DNA of 35,452 bases, from NCBI RefSeq assembly GCF_003665155.1, contig NZ_RCFQ01000031.1, positions 1 to 35,452 on the forward strand, read 5' to 3'. Source of the stretch: Mariprofundus sp. EBB-1. GTDB taxonomy: Bacteria > Pseudomonadota > Zetaproteobacteria > Mariprofundales > Mariprofundaceae. This document shows positions 1 through 8,595 of this stretch, piece by piece; the first letter of the stretch is position 1, and every line of letters begins with the position of its first letter. Made by a program: the position numbers and the translations under genes. The notes below the pieces were generated by a model. That model ran no database searches, was not told the origin of the DNA, and saw only the letters and a program-made list of their open reading frames with translations.

Positions 1-150
1 CTGCCCTTCACCCCTACGGGGCCACCGCAAGCGGTGTTCGAATCGGCTATCCTGCCGATGTCGTCGAACCCAATTCGAGCGTTCTCAACCCTCTCTATTG
101 AGGAGTAAAAATGTGCTGGGTAGATGACAGTTTGAAGATATAAATAGCAC
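1..150. other. gene-poor left edge with a run of short hairpins
   Basis: No gene is recognised here. Five small inverted repeats follow one another: 11-21 (CCCC/GGGG), 23-36 (CACCGC/GCGGTG), 42-59 (ATCGGC/GCCGAT), 64-78 (TCGAA/TTCGA) and 84-102 (CTCAA/TTGAG). Plus-strand frame 1 is open from base 1 to a TAA at 106-108 (35 codons) and could be the end of a gene cut by the window edge, but I do not recognise the peptide. On the minus strand this region lies downstream of tRNA-Ser(GCT). Confidence 0.4.
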
Positions 151-240
151 TGGCGGAGAGAGAGGGATTCGAACCCTCGATAGGTTTAAGCCTATACACC
201 CTTAGCAGGGGCGCGCTTTCGGCCACTCAGCCATCTCTCC
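151..240 (-). tRNA. tRNA-Ser (anticodon GCT)
   Basis: Read on the minus strand this is a 90-nt class II tRNA. The acceptor stem GGAGAGA pairs with TCTCTCC, followed by discriminator G and an encoded CCA. The anticodon loop CTGCTAA sits between CCC and GGG, giving GCT. A long variable arm (about 184-201) follows, then a T arm with GGTTCGAATCC. It reads AGC/AGU serine codons. A second tRNA-Ser lies 29 bp upstream on the same strand, so the two may be co-transcribed. Confidence 0.96.
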
Positions 241-269
241 GTGCATGCATGCGTGTTGTAAAAACTAAC

Positions 270-357
270 TGGCGGAAGGGGTGGGATTTGAACCCACGGT
301 AGGTTTCCCTACGCCGGTTTTCAAGACCGGTACATTCAGCCGCTCTGTCACCCTTCC
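270..357 (-). tRNA. tRNA-Ser (anticodon TGA)
   Basis: This is a minus-strand class II tRNA of 88 nt. Acceptor GGAAGGG pairs with CCCTTCC, with G and CCA at the 3' end. The anticodon loop CTTGAAA is flanked by the stem CCGGT/ACCGG, giving TGA for UCA-type serine codons. A long variable arm and a T loop with GGTTCAAATCC are present. A 60-codon plus-strand open frame across it is only its antisense shadow. Confidence 0.96.
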
Positions 358-461
358 ATTAGTTAAGATCTGTGCAGGATTCGTCATTGATCAATCCGGC
401 TCAGTTTTTGCAGGCCGGAAAGATAGCATGGCTTTTGAAGATGGCAATGGCGTAAATGAAT

Positions 462-495
462 AAAAAAAGGCGACTCCGCAGGAGTCGCCTTTTTT
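462..495 (-). terminator. bidirectional Rho-independent terminator after the peroxiredoxin gene
   Basis: A perfect 9-bp stem (469-477 GGCGACTCC with 481-489 GGAGTCGCC, loop GCA) is flanked by A7 on the left and T6 on the right, so it can terminate on both strands. It lies just beyond the stop codon of the minus-strand peroxiredoxin gene, which it most likely serves. Confidence 0.92.
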
Positions 496-514
496 CAATC
501 AAAATTGTGACTAT

Positions 515-1162
515 TTACAGCTTGTCAGCTTCAGCTGCCAGGTAAGATGCAACACCATCTGCATCTGCTACCATGGCTTTGTCGCCTTTGTTCCAGCCGG
601 CAGGACATACTTCACCGTGTTCTTCATGGAACTGCAACGCGTCGATCATGCGTAGCATCTCATCAATATTGCGACCCAAAGGCAGATTGTTTACCACCTG
701 ATGTTGAACAACATTGTCTTTATCAATCAGGAATGAACCGCGCAATGCGATAGAGCCGCCCAACAGATGAACTGCATCACCATCTTCATCTTCAACAGAT
801 TCGTTGTCGATAAGAACATCATAATCAGCAGCAATAGTTTTGGTCAGATCGGCAACCAGCGGGTATGCAACAGGGCCGATGCCGCCGTCGTTGACGGCAG
901 TATTGCGCCATGCGGCATGGCTGAAGTGAGAATCAACGGAACAACCGATGACCTGTACGCCACGCGATTCAAATTCTTTGATGCGATGATCAAATGCGAT
1001 CAGCTCAGAAGGACAGACAAAGGTGAAGTCCAGCGGGTAGAAAAATAGTACAACGTATTTTCCCTGATTATCAGAAAGGGAATACTCCTCATTGATGGAA
1101 CCATCTGCCATTACAGCAGCGGCGGTAAAATCGGGGGCTTGTTTGCCAACCAGTACACTCAT
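515..1162 (-). CDS. typical 2-Cys peroxiredoxin (AhpC/Tsa family)
   Basis: This 215-residue cytosolic thiol peroxidase reduces hydrogen peroxide, organic hydroperoxides and peroxynitrite. The peroxidatic cysteine is C50 in FTFVCPSE, preceded by the FFYPLDFTF strand typical of the Prx1/AhpC class. The resolving cysteine is C186 in the C-terminal HGEVCPAGW, so this is a typical 2-Cys enzyme working as a disulfide-linked dimer or decamer. The length fits the family. A clear AAGGAG ribosome binding site lies about 7 nt before the ATG. No dedicated AhpF-type reductase gene is adjacent, so thioredoxin is a likely reductant (inference). The gene has its own terminator downstream and is separated by 115 bp from darP upstream, so it may be transcribed alone. 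Confidence 0.95.
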   Translation of the reverse strand: MSVLVGKQAPDFTAAAVMADGSINEEYSLSDNQGKYVVLFFYPLDFTFVCPSELIAFDHRIKEFESRGVQVIGCSVDSHFSHAAWRNTAVNDGGIGPVAYPLVADLTKTIAADYDVLIDNESVEDEDGDAVHLLGGSIALRGSFLIDKDNVVQHQVVNNLPLGRNIDEMLRMIDALQFHEEHGEVCPAGWNKGDKAMVADADGVASYLAAEADKL

Positions 1163-1277
1163 AAAAAACTCCTTGGTAGTTAAACGACTAACCTCTGCAG
1201 GTTAAAATTCGGATAGCAATTGTAAGCAGATATATAGATGAATACCACCTTACTCATTTTCAGGATAAAGCTGGGGT

Positions 1278-1796
1278 TTATTCCACAATGGTATCGCGCA
1301 ACAGTCGGAACAGAGCGCGTGATGATTTGCGTGGCTTGTCCTGGCTGATTTCTTTGTTGGCATTACGCACCAGTTGGCGGATCTGGCCGGCATCTCCGTG
1401 TGGAAATTTGGCCATAAATTCAGTGACTGCAGTATGCCCATCTTCTATTAAACGATCTCGCCAACGTTCAACTTTATGAAATTGTTTATCTTGATTTGCC
1501 TTTTTACTATCAAGCTCTTGAAAGGTCTCTTGCATCTCTTCGGTATTGATTTGACGAAGCAGTTTGCAAATGCGTTTGAATTGACGCTTTTCAGCGCCGA
1601 GCTTCATGGATTGAACGTCCAGCAGAGCTTGTTGGAGCTCCGATGGAAGATCAAACTTTCCAAGTGTGATGGCGTCGCATTGGGCCAATCGCTTACCCAG
1701 ATCGAGCAGAGCCTGAATCTCACGCTTCTGCTGAGATTTGTTCAGGCGTTCTGCCAGCTCAAATTTATCGTAGTCCTCATCGTGTGTATCATACAT
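1278..1796 (-). CDS. darP: DarP/YjgA-family ribosome maturation protein (DUF615)
   Basis: This is a 172-residue, highly charged helical protein. It matches DarP (YjgA) of E. coli in length and in several motifs: a KREIQALLDLGKRL-type N-terminal helix, MKLGAEKRQFKRICKLLRQ in the middle, FHKVERWRDRLIEDG and the C-terminal QIRQLVRNANKE-KPRKSSRALFRLLRD block. The family acts late in 50S subunit assembly, promoting maturation around the peptidyl transferase centre. The gene lies 81 bp downstream of prfC on the same strand, a pairing that makes translational sense and may reflect co-transcription. The family is mainly beta- and gammaproteobacterial, a weak taxonomic hint. Confidence 0.93.
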   Translation of the reverse strand: MYDTHDEDYDKFELAERLNKSQQKREIQALLDLGKRLAQCDAITLGKFDLPSELQQALLDVQSMKLGAEKRQFKRICKLLRQINTEEMQETFQELDSKKANQDKQFHKVERWRDRLIEDGHTAVTEFMAKFPHGDAGQIRQLVRNANKEISQDKPRKSSRALFRLLRDTIVE

Positions 1797-1877
1797 GGGC
1801 GGGAGTGTAGCGAGCGATCTCGAAACTGTCTTATAATAACTGTTTTAAGAGTGCTGAATCTATTTTTTCAAGGTTGT

Positions 1878-3458
1878 CTAAATATGTTCGCGGGTTTTGT
1901 GGAAGGTGATGGCCGGCCATTGCTCTTCGGTGTAATTCAGCTTCCATGCACTGGGTGCCAGATAAGAGAGAAAACCATCTGCGTCTTCCGACAGGCTGGA
2001 TTCAAACAGACGACGGAATTCAGACATTTTTTTATCATCCTCAGCGGTGACCCAACGGGCGATCTGGAAGTCGGTGGCGACATAATCTGCATCAACTTTG
2101 TACTCTGCATTCAAGCGCGCAACGGTTACATCAAACTGTAATACACCCACAGCACCTAGAATATAATCTCCACCAAGCAGGGTTTTAAATACTTGTACCG
2201 CGCCCTCTTCAGAGAGCTGAACCAGTCCTTTGTGTAGCTGTTTGCGTTTCATTGGGTCTTTCAGGCGAATGCGGCGGAATAGTTCTGGAGCAAAATTGGG
2301 AATGCCTGTAAATTTTAAGGCTTCTTTCGTGGTGAATGTGTCACCGATTTTGATGGTGCCATGATTATGGATGCCAATGATGTCACCGGCATAAGCTTCT
2401 TCAATATGGGCACGATCCTGGGCCATAAAAATGGTGGCGTTAGGAATTTTCACATCCTTACCCAGGCGATGGTGGCGTACGGTCATGCCCTTTTTAAACT
2501 TACCGGAGCAGATGCGGAAGAAGGCGATGCGGTCACGGTGGGCTGGGTCCATATTGGCTTGAATTTTAAAACAGAAAGCAGAAAAACCTGGCTCATCAGG
2601 GTGAACAGTGCGCTCTACTGCCTCACGTGGGCCGGGGGCGGGTGATAACTCTACAAAGGCATCCAAGAGTTCTTTTACGCCGAAGTTATTCACAGCCGAG
2701 CCAAAAAATACAGGTGTCTGTGAGCCTAGTAAAAACTGTTCCAGATTAAATGGATCGGCAGCACCCTCAAGTAGCTCAATGTCTCCGCGTAGTTCATCAG
2801 CCTGGGAACCAAGTAGTTCATCCAGTTTAGGGTCACTCAGATCATTGATTTTAACGGTATCAAAATCGTTGGTTTTAGCGCCCGCCTTGAACAGGTTCAG
2901 TTCTTTTTTGTACAGGTTATATACACCCTTAAAACGTTTGCCCATACCAACCGGCCATGACATTGGTGTGCATTCGATCTGCAACTTTTCTTCAATGTCG
3001 GTGAGCAAGTCAAGTGGCTCAAGTCCTTCGCGGTCGAGTTTGTTGATGAAGGTAACGATAGGGGTATTACGCATGCGGCAGACTTCCATCAATTTCTCAG
3101 TCTGTGCTTCCACACCGCTGGCCGAATCGATCACCATCATAGCTGAATCGACGGCTGTGAGTACACGGTAGGTATCTTCTGAGAAGTCCTGATGGCCGGG
3201 GGTATCGAGCAGGTTAATCTCGAAGTCGCGATAATTGAACTTCATGACTGAGGAGGCGACTGAGATGCCGCGTTCCTGCTCAATCTTCATCCAGTCGGAG
3301 GTGGCATGTCTGCTCGCCTTGCGCGCTTTTACAGCACCGGCCATCTGAATAGCACCACCAAACATCAATAGTTTTTCTGTCAGTGTTGTTTTACCCGCAT
3401 CAGGATGCGAGATAATGCCAAATGTGCGGCGTTTTGCGATTTCAGTGGAAAAGCTCAT
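1878..3458 (-). CDS. prfC: peptide chain release factor 3 (RF3)
   Basis: This 526-residue translational GTPase recycles RF1/RF2 from the ribosome after termination. The N-terminal G domain shows G1 (SHPDAGKTT near residue 17), the switch region with [12 protein letters not shown]3 [14 protein letters not shown] and G4 NKLDREG. Downstream are the EF-Tu-like domain 2 and the RF3-specific C-terminal domain ([20 protein letters not shown], near residue 415). RF3 rather than EF-G is indicated by the length, the 12-residue [14 protein letters not shown] pattern and the C-terminal block. The ATG is preceded by AAAGAGGAAC, a usable ribosome binding site. It is the first gene of a minus-strand group with darP. 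Confidence 0.97.
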   Translation of the reverse strand: MSFSTEIAKRRTFGIISHPDAGKTTLTEKLLMFGGAIQMAGAVKARKASRHATSDWMKIEQERGISVASSVMKFNYRDFEINLLDTPGHQDFSEDTYRVLTAVDSAMMVIDSASGVEAQTEKLMEVCRMRNTPIVTFINKLDREGLEPLDLLTDIEEKLQIECTPMSWPVGMGKRFKGVYNLYKKELNLFKAGAKTNDFDTVKINDLSDPKLDELLGSQADELRGDIELLEGAADPFNLEQFLLGSQTPVFFGSAVNNFGVKELLDAFVELSPAPGPREAVERTVHPDEPGFSAFCFKIQANMDPAHRDRIAFFRICSGKFKKGMTVRHHRLGKDVKIPNATIFMAQDRAHIEEAYAGDIIGIHNHGTIKIGDTFTTKEALKFTGIPNFAPELFRRIRLKDPMKRKQLHKGLVQLSEEGAVQVFKTLLGGDYILGAVGVLQFDVTVARLNAEYKVDADYVATDFQIARWVTAEDDKKMSEFRRLFESSLSEDADGFLSYLAPSAWKLNYTEEQWPAITFHKTREHI

Positions 3459-3865
3459 GTGTTCCTCTTTGTGGCAGGAGATGTGTTTTTAACTGCATCT
3501 CTTTCATGGCGCGGAGTGTAGCCAAATTAGTCTGATTTATGAATAGACCAGGATAATCGCTTTAAAATATTTAAAATCGTTTGCCGGCCGAGCATGTGCA
3601 TCACTGATTTAACTCAGGGTATCTCACTCTCGTAAACTTAGTTCACCTTGCACCCCAGGGTGCTTTCTCTGGCTTCGCCATTCACCTCGTCGCAGAGAAA
3701 TCGCAACAAGGACCAGAAAAACAATATTTATCGGAGAGCAATGGATGTGGATTGCAGTCGTTTTTGTCTTTACTTTGCGGAACTTTGCGTCCTCTGCGGT
3801 GAAACGCATGTTGTCTGTATTCATGCAGTCATTGCGTGGCAGAGGGCAAACCGTAGAGTGCTCGC
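3459..3865. repeat. 407-bp intergenic space holding an interspersed palindromic repeat with nested insert
   Basis: There is no convincing gene between prfC and dnaX, which are divergently arranged. The right part (about 3641-3812) is an imperfect palindromic element. Its right arm (about 3771-3804) carries CTTTGCG-ACTTTGCGTCCTCTGCGGTGAAA, as also seen after dnaX and after lpdA. The left arm is interrupted by a 46-bp insert (3641-3686) made of two small hairpins (3650-3663 and 3671-3679). The same insert recurs in opposite orientation at 17890-17935. Promoters for prfC and dnaX should lie here, but I could not pick convincing boxes. Confidence 0.7.
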
Positions 3866-5641
3866 ATGTCTTATTTGGTACTAGCGCGGCGCTGGCGACC
3901 GCAGAAATTTGCTGATCTTGTTGGTCAGGATGTGGTGGTTCGCACACTTAAAAACGCGTTAATTAGCGGTAATTTGGCGCATGCCTATCTGTTATGCGGT
4001 ATTCGCGGTGTGGGTAAAACCACTATCGCACGGCTGATGGCGATGGCGGTGAATTGCGAAACCTCCACATCAGGAGAGCCCTGTGGTGTGTGTGCAGCGT
4101 GTAAAAGTATTACCGATGGTACCAATTTGGATGTTCAGGAGATGGATGCCGCCAGTCATACCGGTGTGGATGATGTGCGTGAAATTCTGGATGGTGTGCG
4201 TTATCCGCCAACTACGCTGAAGACTAAAGTCTATATTATTGATGAAGCGCATATGTTGTCCAAGAGCGCATTCAATGCGTTGCTGAAAACGCTGGAAGAA
4301 CCGCCTGCACATGTATTGTTTATTTTAGCGACGACCGAATCAGACAAATTGCCGGTGACCGTGCGTTCGCGCTGCCAGCGATTTGATTTGCGCCGCTTAG
4401 GGCAGGGTGAAATCAGTGCTTACCTTAAACATGTGTTCAGTAAGGAATCGATTCGTGCTGATGATGATGCACTTACAGCCATTGCACAGGCTGCTGATGG
4501 CAGTGTGCGTGATGCGCTTTCTCTGGCTGAGCGGGTGTTGGCCTATTCACGCGAACATCTCAAAGCAAGCGATGTGATGTCGGCGCTCGGTTTGGTCGGT
4601 TATGCGTTGAATCGTTCTCTTTCTGAGGCTGTGTTTGACGCAGATGCTGCCACGGCTGTGCAGCGTTTTAGAAGTGCGATTGGCAGCGGTCACGGAGCAC
4701 GTAGCCTGTTGGAATCATTAAGCCGGTTATGGCACCAGCTGGCCTGCCTGCAGGTTGATAGCGGATTGCTTGATGCTGAAATTGATGCCGAGCACCGTGA
4801 TTGGTTGGAGCAGCAGCACGCTCGATTAAACATGCAGGCATTGGATTTGCGGTATCAGGTGTTGTTGCAGGGTATTCGTGACCTGAGCCTGGTGGAAGAG
4901 CGCATGGGTGCTGAGATGGTGTTGATGCGCTTGTGTGGTTTGCATGCTATTTCTAATGTGCTTGCGTCTAAAGTAACGGCCTCTCATCACGCAGATGATG
5001 CTCGGTCGTTCTCTTCAGGATCTTCGACCGTTACAGAGGCTGGGCCGACAATTGTTGATGCTGCGACTTCTGCAGCAGAGTCGCATGTACCACCGGCGTT
5101 TCGGAATATTGAAGAAACAAACAAACGATCTGTTGACGTGCAACCGGAACCAAACAATAGCGTTGCACCTAACCCTGCTATGGCAGATGAGGTTAGAGAA
5201 CCGGATGCATTAGAAACTGCCGATAACCTGCCTTTGCATGAACAAAGCACAGGCAATGGTAGTGGTTTTGCAACCTGGCAGCAGGCTGTCGATGCTTTTG
5301 GTGCTATAAAGCCCGGTGTGTCGGCGATGTTGGATCATGTCGTGTGTGCCGAATATGGTGATAAAGTACGGCTGGGTTTGAATAAACATCAGGAGAACGC
5401 CATCTCGGCACCTGATCGCACGGCTTTTGCCGAATGGTTGGGGCGTGAAGTGTTGTGGGAGTCGGCGCAACAACATAAGGGTGCATCGCTATCACAAGAG
5501 CGCGCCAAGCAGACTAAGATGGAAGAGGCCCGTTTGCGCAAAGGGGCGGAAGATGATCCGCATGTGCAGGCATTAATGCGGGAAATGGATGCGAAACTGG
5601 TGAAAGTGTTGCCTGCCGGTGTGTCGGATCAGGTAGAATAG
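3866..5641 (+). CDS. dnaX: DNA polymerase III subunit gamma/tau (clamp-loader ATPase)
   Basis: This 591-residue AAA+ subunit loads the sliding clamp and, as tau, links the polymerase cores. The family N-terminus (YLVLARRWRPQKFADLVGQ) is followed by Walker A GIRGVGKT at 45-52. The zinc-binding cysteines are C64, C73, C76 and C79. Walker B is VYIIDEAHML near 122, and the SRC sensor motif is VRSRCQRF. The C-terminal third (about 370-591) is variable with a low-complexity linker, as expected for tau. I saw no A6G-type slippery site for making gamma by frameshift. Only a weak AGAG precedes the ATG. The TAG stop lies inside a 13-bp sequence that also begins the repeat copy after lpdA. ebfC and recR follow, the usual dnaX cluster. 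Confidence 0.96.
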   Translation: MSYLVLARRWRPQKFADLVGQDVVVRTLKNALISGNLAHAYLLCGIRGVGKTTIARLMAMAVNCETSTSGEPCGVCAACKSITDGTNLDVQEMDAASHTGVDDVREILDGVRYPPTTLKTKVYIIDEAHMLSKSAFNALLKTLEEPPAHVLFILATTESDKLPVTVRSRCQRFDLRRLGQGEISAYLKHVFSKESIRADDDALTAIAQAADGSVRDALSLAERVLAYSREHLKASDVMSALGLVGYALNRSLSEAVFDADAATAVQRFRSAIGSGHGARSLLESLSRLWHQLACLQVDSGLLDAEIDAEHRDWLEQQHARLNMQALDLRYQVLLQGIRDLSLVEERMGAEMVLMRLCGLHAISNVLASKVTASHHADDARSFSSGSSTVTEAGPTIVDAATSAAESHVPPAFRNIEETNKRSVDVQPEPNNSVAPNPAMADEVREPDALETADNLPLHEQSTGNGSGFATWQQAVDAFGAIKPGVSAMLDHVVCAEYGDKVRLGLNKHQENAISAPDRTAFAEWLGREVLWESAQQHKGASLSQERAKQTKMEEARLRKGAEDDPHVQALMREMDAKLVKVLPAGVSDQVE

Positions 5642-5748
5642 TCAAAAGACCTTTTTTTACCGCAGAGGACGCAGAGTAGAGTCAATAAATGATAATTATG
5701 GGGCTTTAATGTGTTACTCTGCGAAACTTTGCGTCCTCTGCGGTGAGA
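5640..5748. repeat. interspersed palindromic repeat, copy after dnaX
   Basis: The left arm (ACCGCAGAGGACGCAGAG, from 5659) and right arm (ACTTTGCGTCCTCTGCGGT, ending 5744) form a long imperfect inverted repeat around an AT-rich centre. The flank GAATAGTCAAAAG (about 5636-5648) is shared exactly with the copy at 17719-17731. The dnaX stop codon falls in that shared flank. This copy lacks the nested two-hairpin insert, so it looks like the basic form. Confidence 0.8.
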
Positions 5749-5776
5749 GCTTATTAGACTTTGTCAGGAGAAACAG

Positions 5777-6091
5777 ATGAATATTGGAAAAATGATGCAG
5801 CAAGCCAAGAAGATGCAGGAAGATATGAAAATTATGCAGGCTGAAATGGCAAAAATGGAAGTGTATGGTGAAGCTGGTGGTGGCATGGTCAAAGTGATGA
5901 TGACCGGTGATCAGATGGTACGCAAAGTGGATATCGACGCTTCATTATGGGAAGAACAGGACAAAGGTTTGATTGAAGATTTGATGGCTGCGGCGGTCAA
6001 TCAGGCATCTCAGAAGGTTGCTGATACCCAGAAAGATAAACAGAAAGGTTTGATGGCTGGTATGCCATTGCCACCGGGTTTTTCTCTTTGA
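5777..6091 (+). CDS. ebfC: YbaB/EbfC-family nucleoid-associated protein
   Basis: This 104-residue protein has the YbaB/EbfC pattern. An N-terminal helix rich in Met and Lys (IGKMMQQAKKMQEDM) is followed by the VYGEAGGGMVKVMMTGD strand region, then a C-terminal helix and the PLPPGF tail. The family forms dimers with a tweezer-like shape that bind DNA and compact the nucleoid. A good AGGAG lies before the ATG. The stop overlaps the start of recR by 4 bp (TTGA), so the two are probably translationally coupled. The dnaX-ebfC-recR order is conserved widely in bacteria. Confidence 0.94.
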   Translation: MNIGKMMQQAKKMQEDMKIMQAEMAKMEVYGEAGGGMVKVMMTGDQMVRKVDIDASLWEEQDKGLIEDLMAAAVNQASQKVADTQKDKQKGLMAGMPLPPGFSL

Positions 6092-6717
6092 ACCATTTGC
6101 CGGGTGTACCAGCTCCATTGGGGCGGGTGATTGAGATGTTATCGTCTCTGCCCGGTGTTGGTCCGAAAACAGCGATGCGGCTGGGTCTGAACCTGCTCTC
6201 GCGCCCTGCATCGGATGCCAGTCAGTTGGCTGAAGCATTGATCTGCCTGCATGAGCAGGTGGGGTTTTGTGATGTGTGCGGTTGTTTTGCAGAGCAGGGG
6301 CGTTGCCAGTTCTGTGACGATGTGCGTCGTGATGCTTCTACCGTGTGTCTGGTGGAACAGCCGGTAGATGTGTTGATGATGGAGCGCGGTCAGGGCTATC
6401 GCGGTAGTTATCATGTATTGCACGGACGTTTGAGCCCGATTGATGGTATGGGGCCTGATCAGCTAAACCTGGAGCCTCTGGACAGGCGTATTGGTAATCA
6501 AGACGACGGTGATATTGCCGAGTTGATTCTGGCGACCAGTGCAACGGTGGATGGTGAAGCGACAGCACATTATCTGGCCAATCGCTATCAGAGCTGTGAA
6601 GTGAAAGTGTCGCGTATTGCCCGCGGTGTGCCGGAAGGTGGCGAGTTGGAATATCTCGATGAACATACCTTGAGTCGGGCTATGGACCAGCGTATTTTGT
6701 GGGATGCGGCGGTATGA
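6088..6717 (+). CDS. recR: recombination mediator RecR
   Basis: This 209-residue protein acts with RecF/RecO to load RecA on gapped DNA. An N-terminal helix-hairpin-helix (SSLPGVGPKTAMRLGLNLL) is followed by a C4 zinc finger (CDVCGCFAEQGRCQFC), then a Toprim domain (VCLVEQPVDVLMMERG). The family signature LHGRLSPIDGMGPDQL and the C-terminal SRIARGVPEGGELEYLDEHTL also match. The start is taken as TTG at 6088, overlapping the ebfC stop; the first internal ATG would remove part of the conserved N-terminus. Confidence 0.95.
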   Translation: MNHLPGVPAPLGRVIEMLSSLPGVGPKTAMRLGLNLLSRPASDASQLAEALICLHEQVGFCDVCGCFAEQGRCQFCDDVRRDASTVCLVEQPVDVLMMERGQGYRGSYHVLHGRLSPIDGMGPDQLNLEPLDRRIGNQDDGDIAELILATSATVDGEATAHYLANRYQSCEVKVSRIARGVPEGGELEYLDEHTLSRAMDQRILWDAAV

Positions 6718-7408
6718 TACCTTGGAGCTGATTAGACGCTGGCGTGAGTTGACTGAGAAGCTGGATCAGGCAAGTGTAAAACTGCTGGCGGTGAGTAAAT
6801 ATGCACCGGATGACGCTGTTCAGATGTTGATAGATGCCGGGCAGAGTGATTTTGGTGAATCGCGCGCACAACAGTTGCGTGATCGCGCTATGCGATGGCC
6901 GCATTGTGCATGGCATATGATTGGGCCGGTGCAGAAAAATAAAGCTAAATATATCGGGCGCCATGCGTCTATGTGGCATAGCTGTGAGAATCTGGAAACA
7001 GCGCAGGTAGTTGCCAGGTATGTGAAAGAACGATCCAGTGAGCAATCTGATGCTGTGAGTCCGTTACCTGTATTGATTCAGGTGAATATTGCAGATGTGC
7101 CGGCTCAGCATGGTATCAGGCCTGCGGCAGTGCCTGGGTTTGCTGCGGATTTGATGAAGATTGATGGTTTAAAGCTGGCTGGTTTGATGTGTATGGCTCC
7201 GAAAGGTGGCGATGCAGCGCAAGCCTTTCAGGCATTGTCTTCGTTGCGGGAAACACTATTGAATGGATGTTTTGCTGATGTCGGATCACTGGCACTGTGT
7301 ATGGGGATGAGCGGCGATTATGAGGTGGCCATCGGAGAAGGGGCTACAATGGTGCGTCTGGGCTCAACCCTGTTTGGCGGTTGGGATGTGCGTCATCAAG
7401 ATGTGTGA
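6704..7408 (+). CDS. yggS: YggS-family pyridoxal phosphate-binding protein (PLPBP)
   Basis: This 234-residue single-domain protein has the alanine-racemase-like TIM-barrel fold. The PLP-binding lysine is K32 in LLAVSKYAPDD. Other family motifs are DFGESRAQQL, WHMIGPVQKNKAKYI, LIQVNI, GLMCMAP and the phosphate-binding GMSGDYEVAIGEGATMVRLGSTLFG. The family has no catalytic reaction of its own; it binds PLP and influences PLP and amino-acid homeostasis. The gene overlaps the recR end by 14 bp and precedes proC, the usual yggS-proC-yggT neighbourhood. Confidence 0.94.
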   Translation: MRRYDTLELIRRWRELTEKLDQASVKLLAVSKYAPDDAVQMLIDAGQSDFGESRAQQLRDRAMRWPHCAWHMIGPVQKNKAKYIGRHASMWHSCENLETAQVVARYVKERSSEQSDAVSPLPVLIQVNIADVPAQHGIRPAAVPGFAADLMKIDGLKLAGLMCMAPKGGDAAQAFQALSSLRETLLNGCFADVGSLALCMGMSGDYEVAIGEGATMVRLGSTLFGGWDVRHQDV

Positions 7409-7479
7409 AATCACTATGTTCGAAAGCAGATTGAATAAAAACGTGAATGATACAAAACAAAAGAATTTGTGAGGCAATG

Positions 7480-8280
7480 ATGCAACAACTGAATATAGCG
7501 TTTATCGGCGGCGGAAATATGGCCGAAGCACTGATTGCAGGCCTGCGTGGAGCTGGCCATGAGGGGGGCCGTATTACGGTGTCTGATCCTCAAGAAGTGC
7601 GTTGTGATTACCTTGCCGATCAATACGGTGTTGCTTGTGTGCAGCAAAACAGCCTTGCGGCAAGTAGTGCTGATGTGCTGATTATGGCGGTGAAGCCGCA
7701 GCAAATGCAGGGTGCTTTGAAAGAGATCTCTGGGCATTTGAAGGCGGGTGCGACGGTGATCAGTATCGCCGCTGGTGTGAGTACGGCCTCTTTGAAACGC
7801 TGGTCGAATGAGCATGCCAATATCGTGCGGGTGATGCCCAATACTCCAGCTTTGTTGGGTGCTGGTATGTCGGTGCTGTTCAGTGATGCCGATGAGTTGC
7901 ATAAGCAGCGCACGGAATATGTGTTAAATGCCTGTGGTGAGTGTCTGCGGGTAGATAAGGAGCAGATGATGCACGCTGTTACGGCCGTTTCGGGTAGTGG
8001 GCCTGCTTATCTGTTTTTAATGGCGGAAGTGATGCAGGCCACCGGCGAAAAACTTGGCCTTAGCAATGAAGTAGCTGCAAAGCTGGCAGCGCAGACCGTG
8101 TTTGGAGCCGGAAAGATGCTGTCAGAGAGTGGTCGTTCAGCGAAAGACTTGCGTACTCAGGTGACCAGCCCGGGTGGTACAACTCAGGCTGCTCTTGATG
8201 TGATGTATGAAGTTGGCTTGCCGGCTGCAGTTCGACAAGGGATTGAAGCTGCCAGTAAACGTTCACAGGAGTTGAGTTGA
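7480..8280 (+). CDS. proC: pyrroline-5-carboxylate reductase
   Basis: This enzyme catalyses the last step of proline synthesis, the NAD(P)H-dependent reduction of 1-pyrroline-5-carboxylate. The Rossmann motif FIGGGNMAEALIAGL is near residue 8. The C-terminal dimerisation and substrate domain shows AVSGSGPAYLFLMAE and LRTQVTSPGGTTQAAL. I place the start at the ATG at 7480 (266 residues), because GAGG at 7471-7474 is correctly spaced. ATGs at 7477 and 7447 are in frame and possible. The gene abuts yggT (the stop TGA shares its A with the next ATG). Confidence 0.95.
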   Translation: MQQLNIAFIGGGNMAEALIAGLRGAGHEGGRITVSDPQEVRCDYLADQYGVACVQQNSLAASSADVLIMAVKPQQMQGALKEISGHLKAGATVISIAAGVSTASLKRWSNEHANIVRVMPNTPALLGAGMSVLFSDADELHKQRTEYVLNACGECLRVDKEQMMHAVTAVSGSGPAYLFLMAEVMQATGEKLGLSNEVAAKLAAQTVFGAGKMLSESGRSAKDLRTQVTSPGGTTQAALDVMYEVGLPAAVRQGIEAASKRSQELS

Positions 8281-8585
8281 TGTTTATTTTCGGTTATTTT
8301 TTACAGGCTCTGGCAGGCGTGCTGCATATCATCCTGATGACCGCTACCATCGTGGTGATTGCTCGGGCTGTGTTGTCATGGGTATCCCCTGACCCATACA
8401 ATCCGATCGTGCGCATTATCAATCAACTGTCCGAGCCGATGTTATACAGGGTGAGAAAATATGTGCCATATATTGCAGGTATTGATTTCTCTCCGTTGAT
8501 TTTGTTGCTGATTATTATGTTTATGGATAATTTCCTTGTAGCGACCCTGAACCGCATTGCTTTGCCAATGATTCAGGCTGGTTAG
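8280..8585 (+). CDS. yggT: YggT-family inner-membrane protein
   Basis: This is a roughly 101-residue hydrophobic protein with two membrane-spanning segments (about residues 3-27 and 64-85). Between them is the family motif VLSWVSPDPYNPIVRIINQLSEP, followed by FSPLILLLIIMF. Family members have one or two such units; this is the single-unit form. The function is not firmly known: osmotic-stress and cell-division links are reported for relatives. An AGGAG 8 nt upstream supports the ATG at 8280, one base overlapping proC; a TTG at 8277 is less likely. The yggS-proC-yggT linkage supports the call. Confidence 0.9.
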   Translation: MFIFGYFLQALAGVLHIILMTATIVVIARAVLSWVSPDPYNPIVRIINQLSEPMLYRVRKYVPYIAGIDFSPLILLLIIMFMDNFLVATLNRIALPMIQAG

Positions 8586-8595
8586 TGTCTCTTTG

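Noticed and set aside
1-110. Possible tRNA or SRP-like RNA at the left edge
   Set aside because: There is no acceptor stem, anticodon arm or CCA in either direction, and no SRP core motif; only small hairpins are present.
281-463. 60-codon plus-strand frame [12 protein letters not shown]...
   Set aside because: It is the antisense shadow of tRNA-Ser(TGA), a frequent false gene call.
1190-1240. OxyR-like ATAG spacing upstream of the peroxiredoxin gene
   Set aside because: Some ATAG/ATAT elements are present, but the spacing does not give a convincing four-element site.
1476-2141. 221-codon plus-strand frame
   Set aside because: It lies antisense across darP and the end of prfC, which both have clear family motifs; its own product has no recognisable domain.
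3624-3947. 107-codon minus-strand frame between prfC and dnaX
   Set aside because: It is built from the palindromic repeat and the antisense of the dnaX start; there is no ribosome binding site or family pattern.
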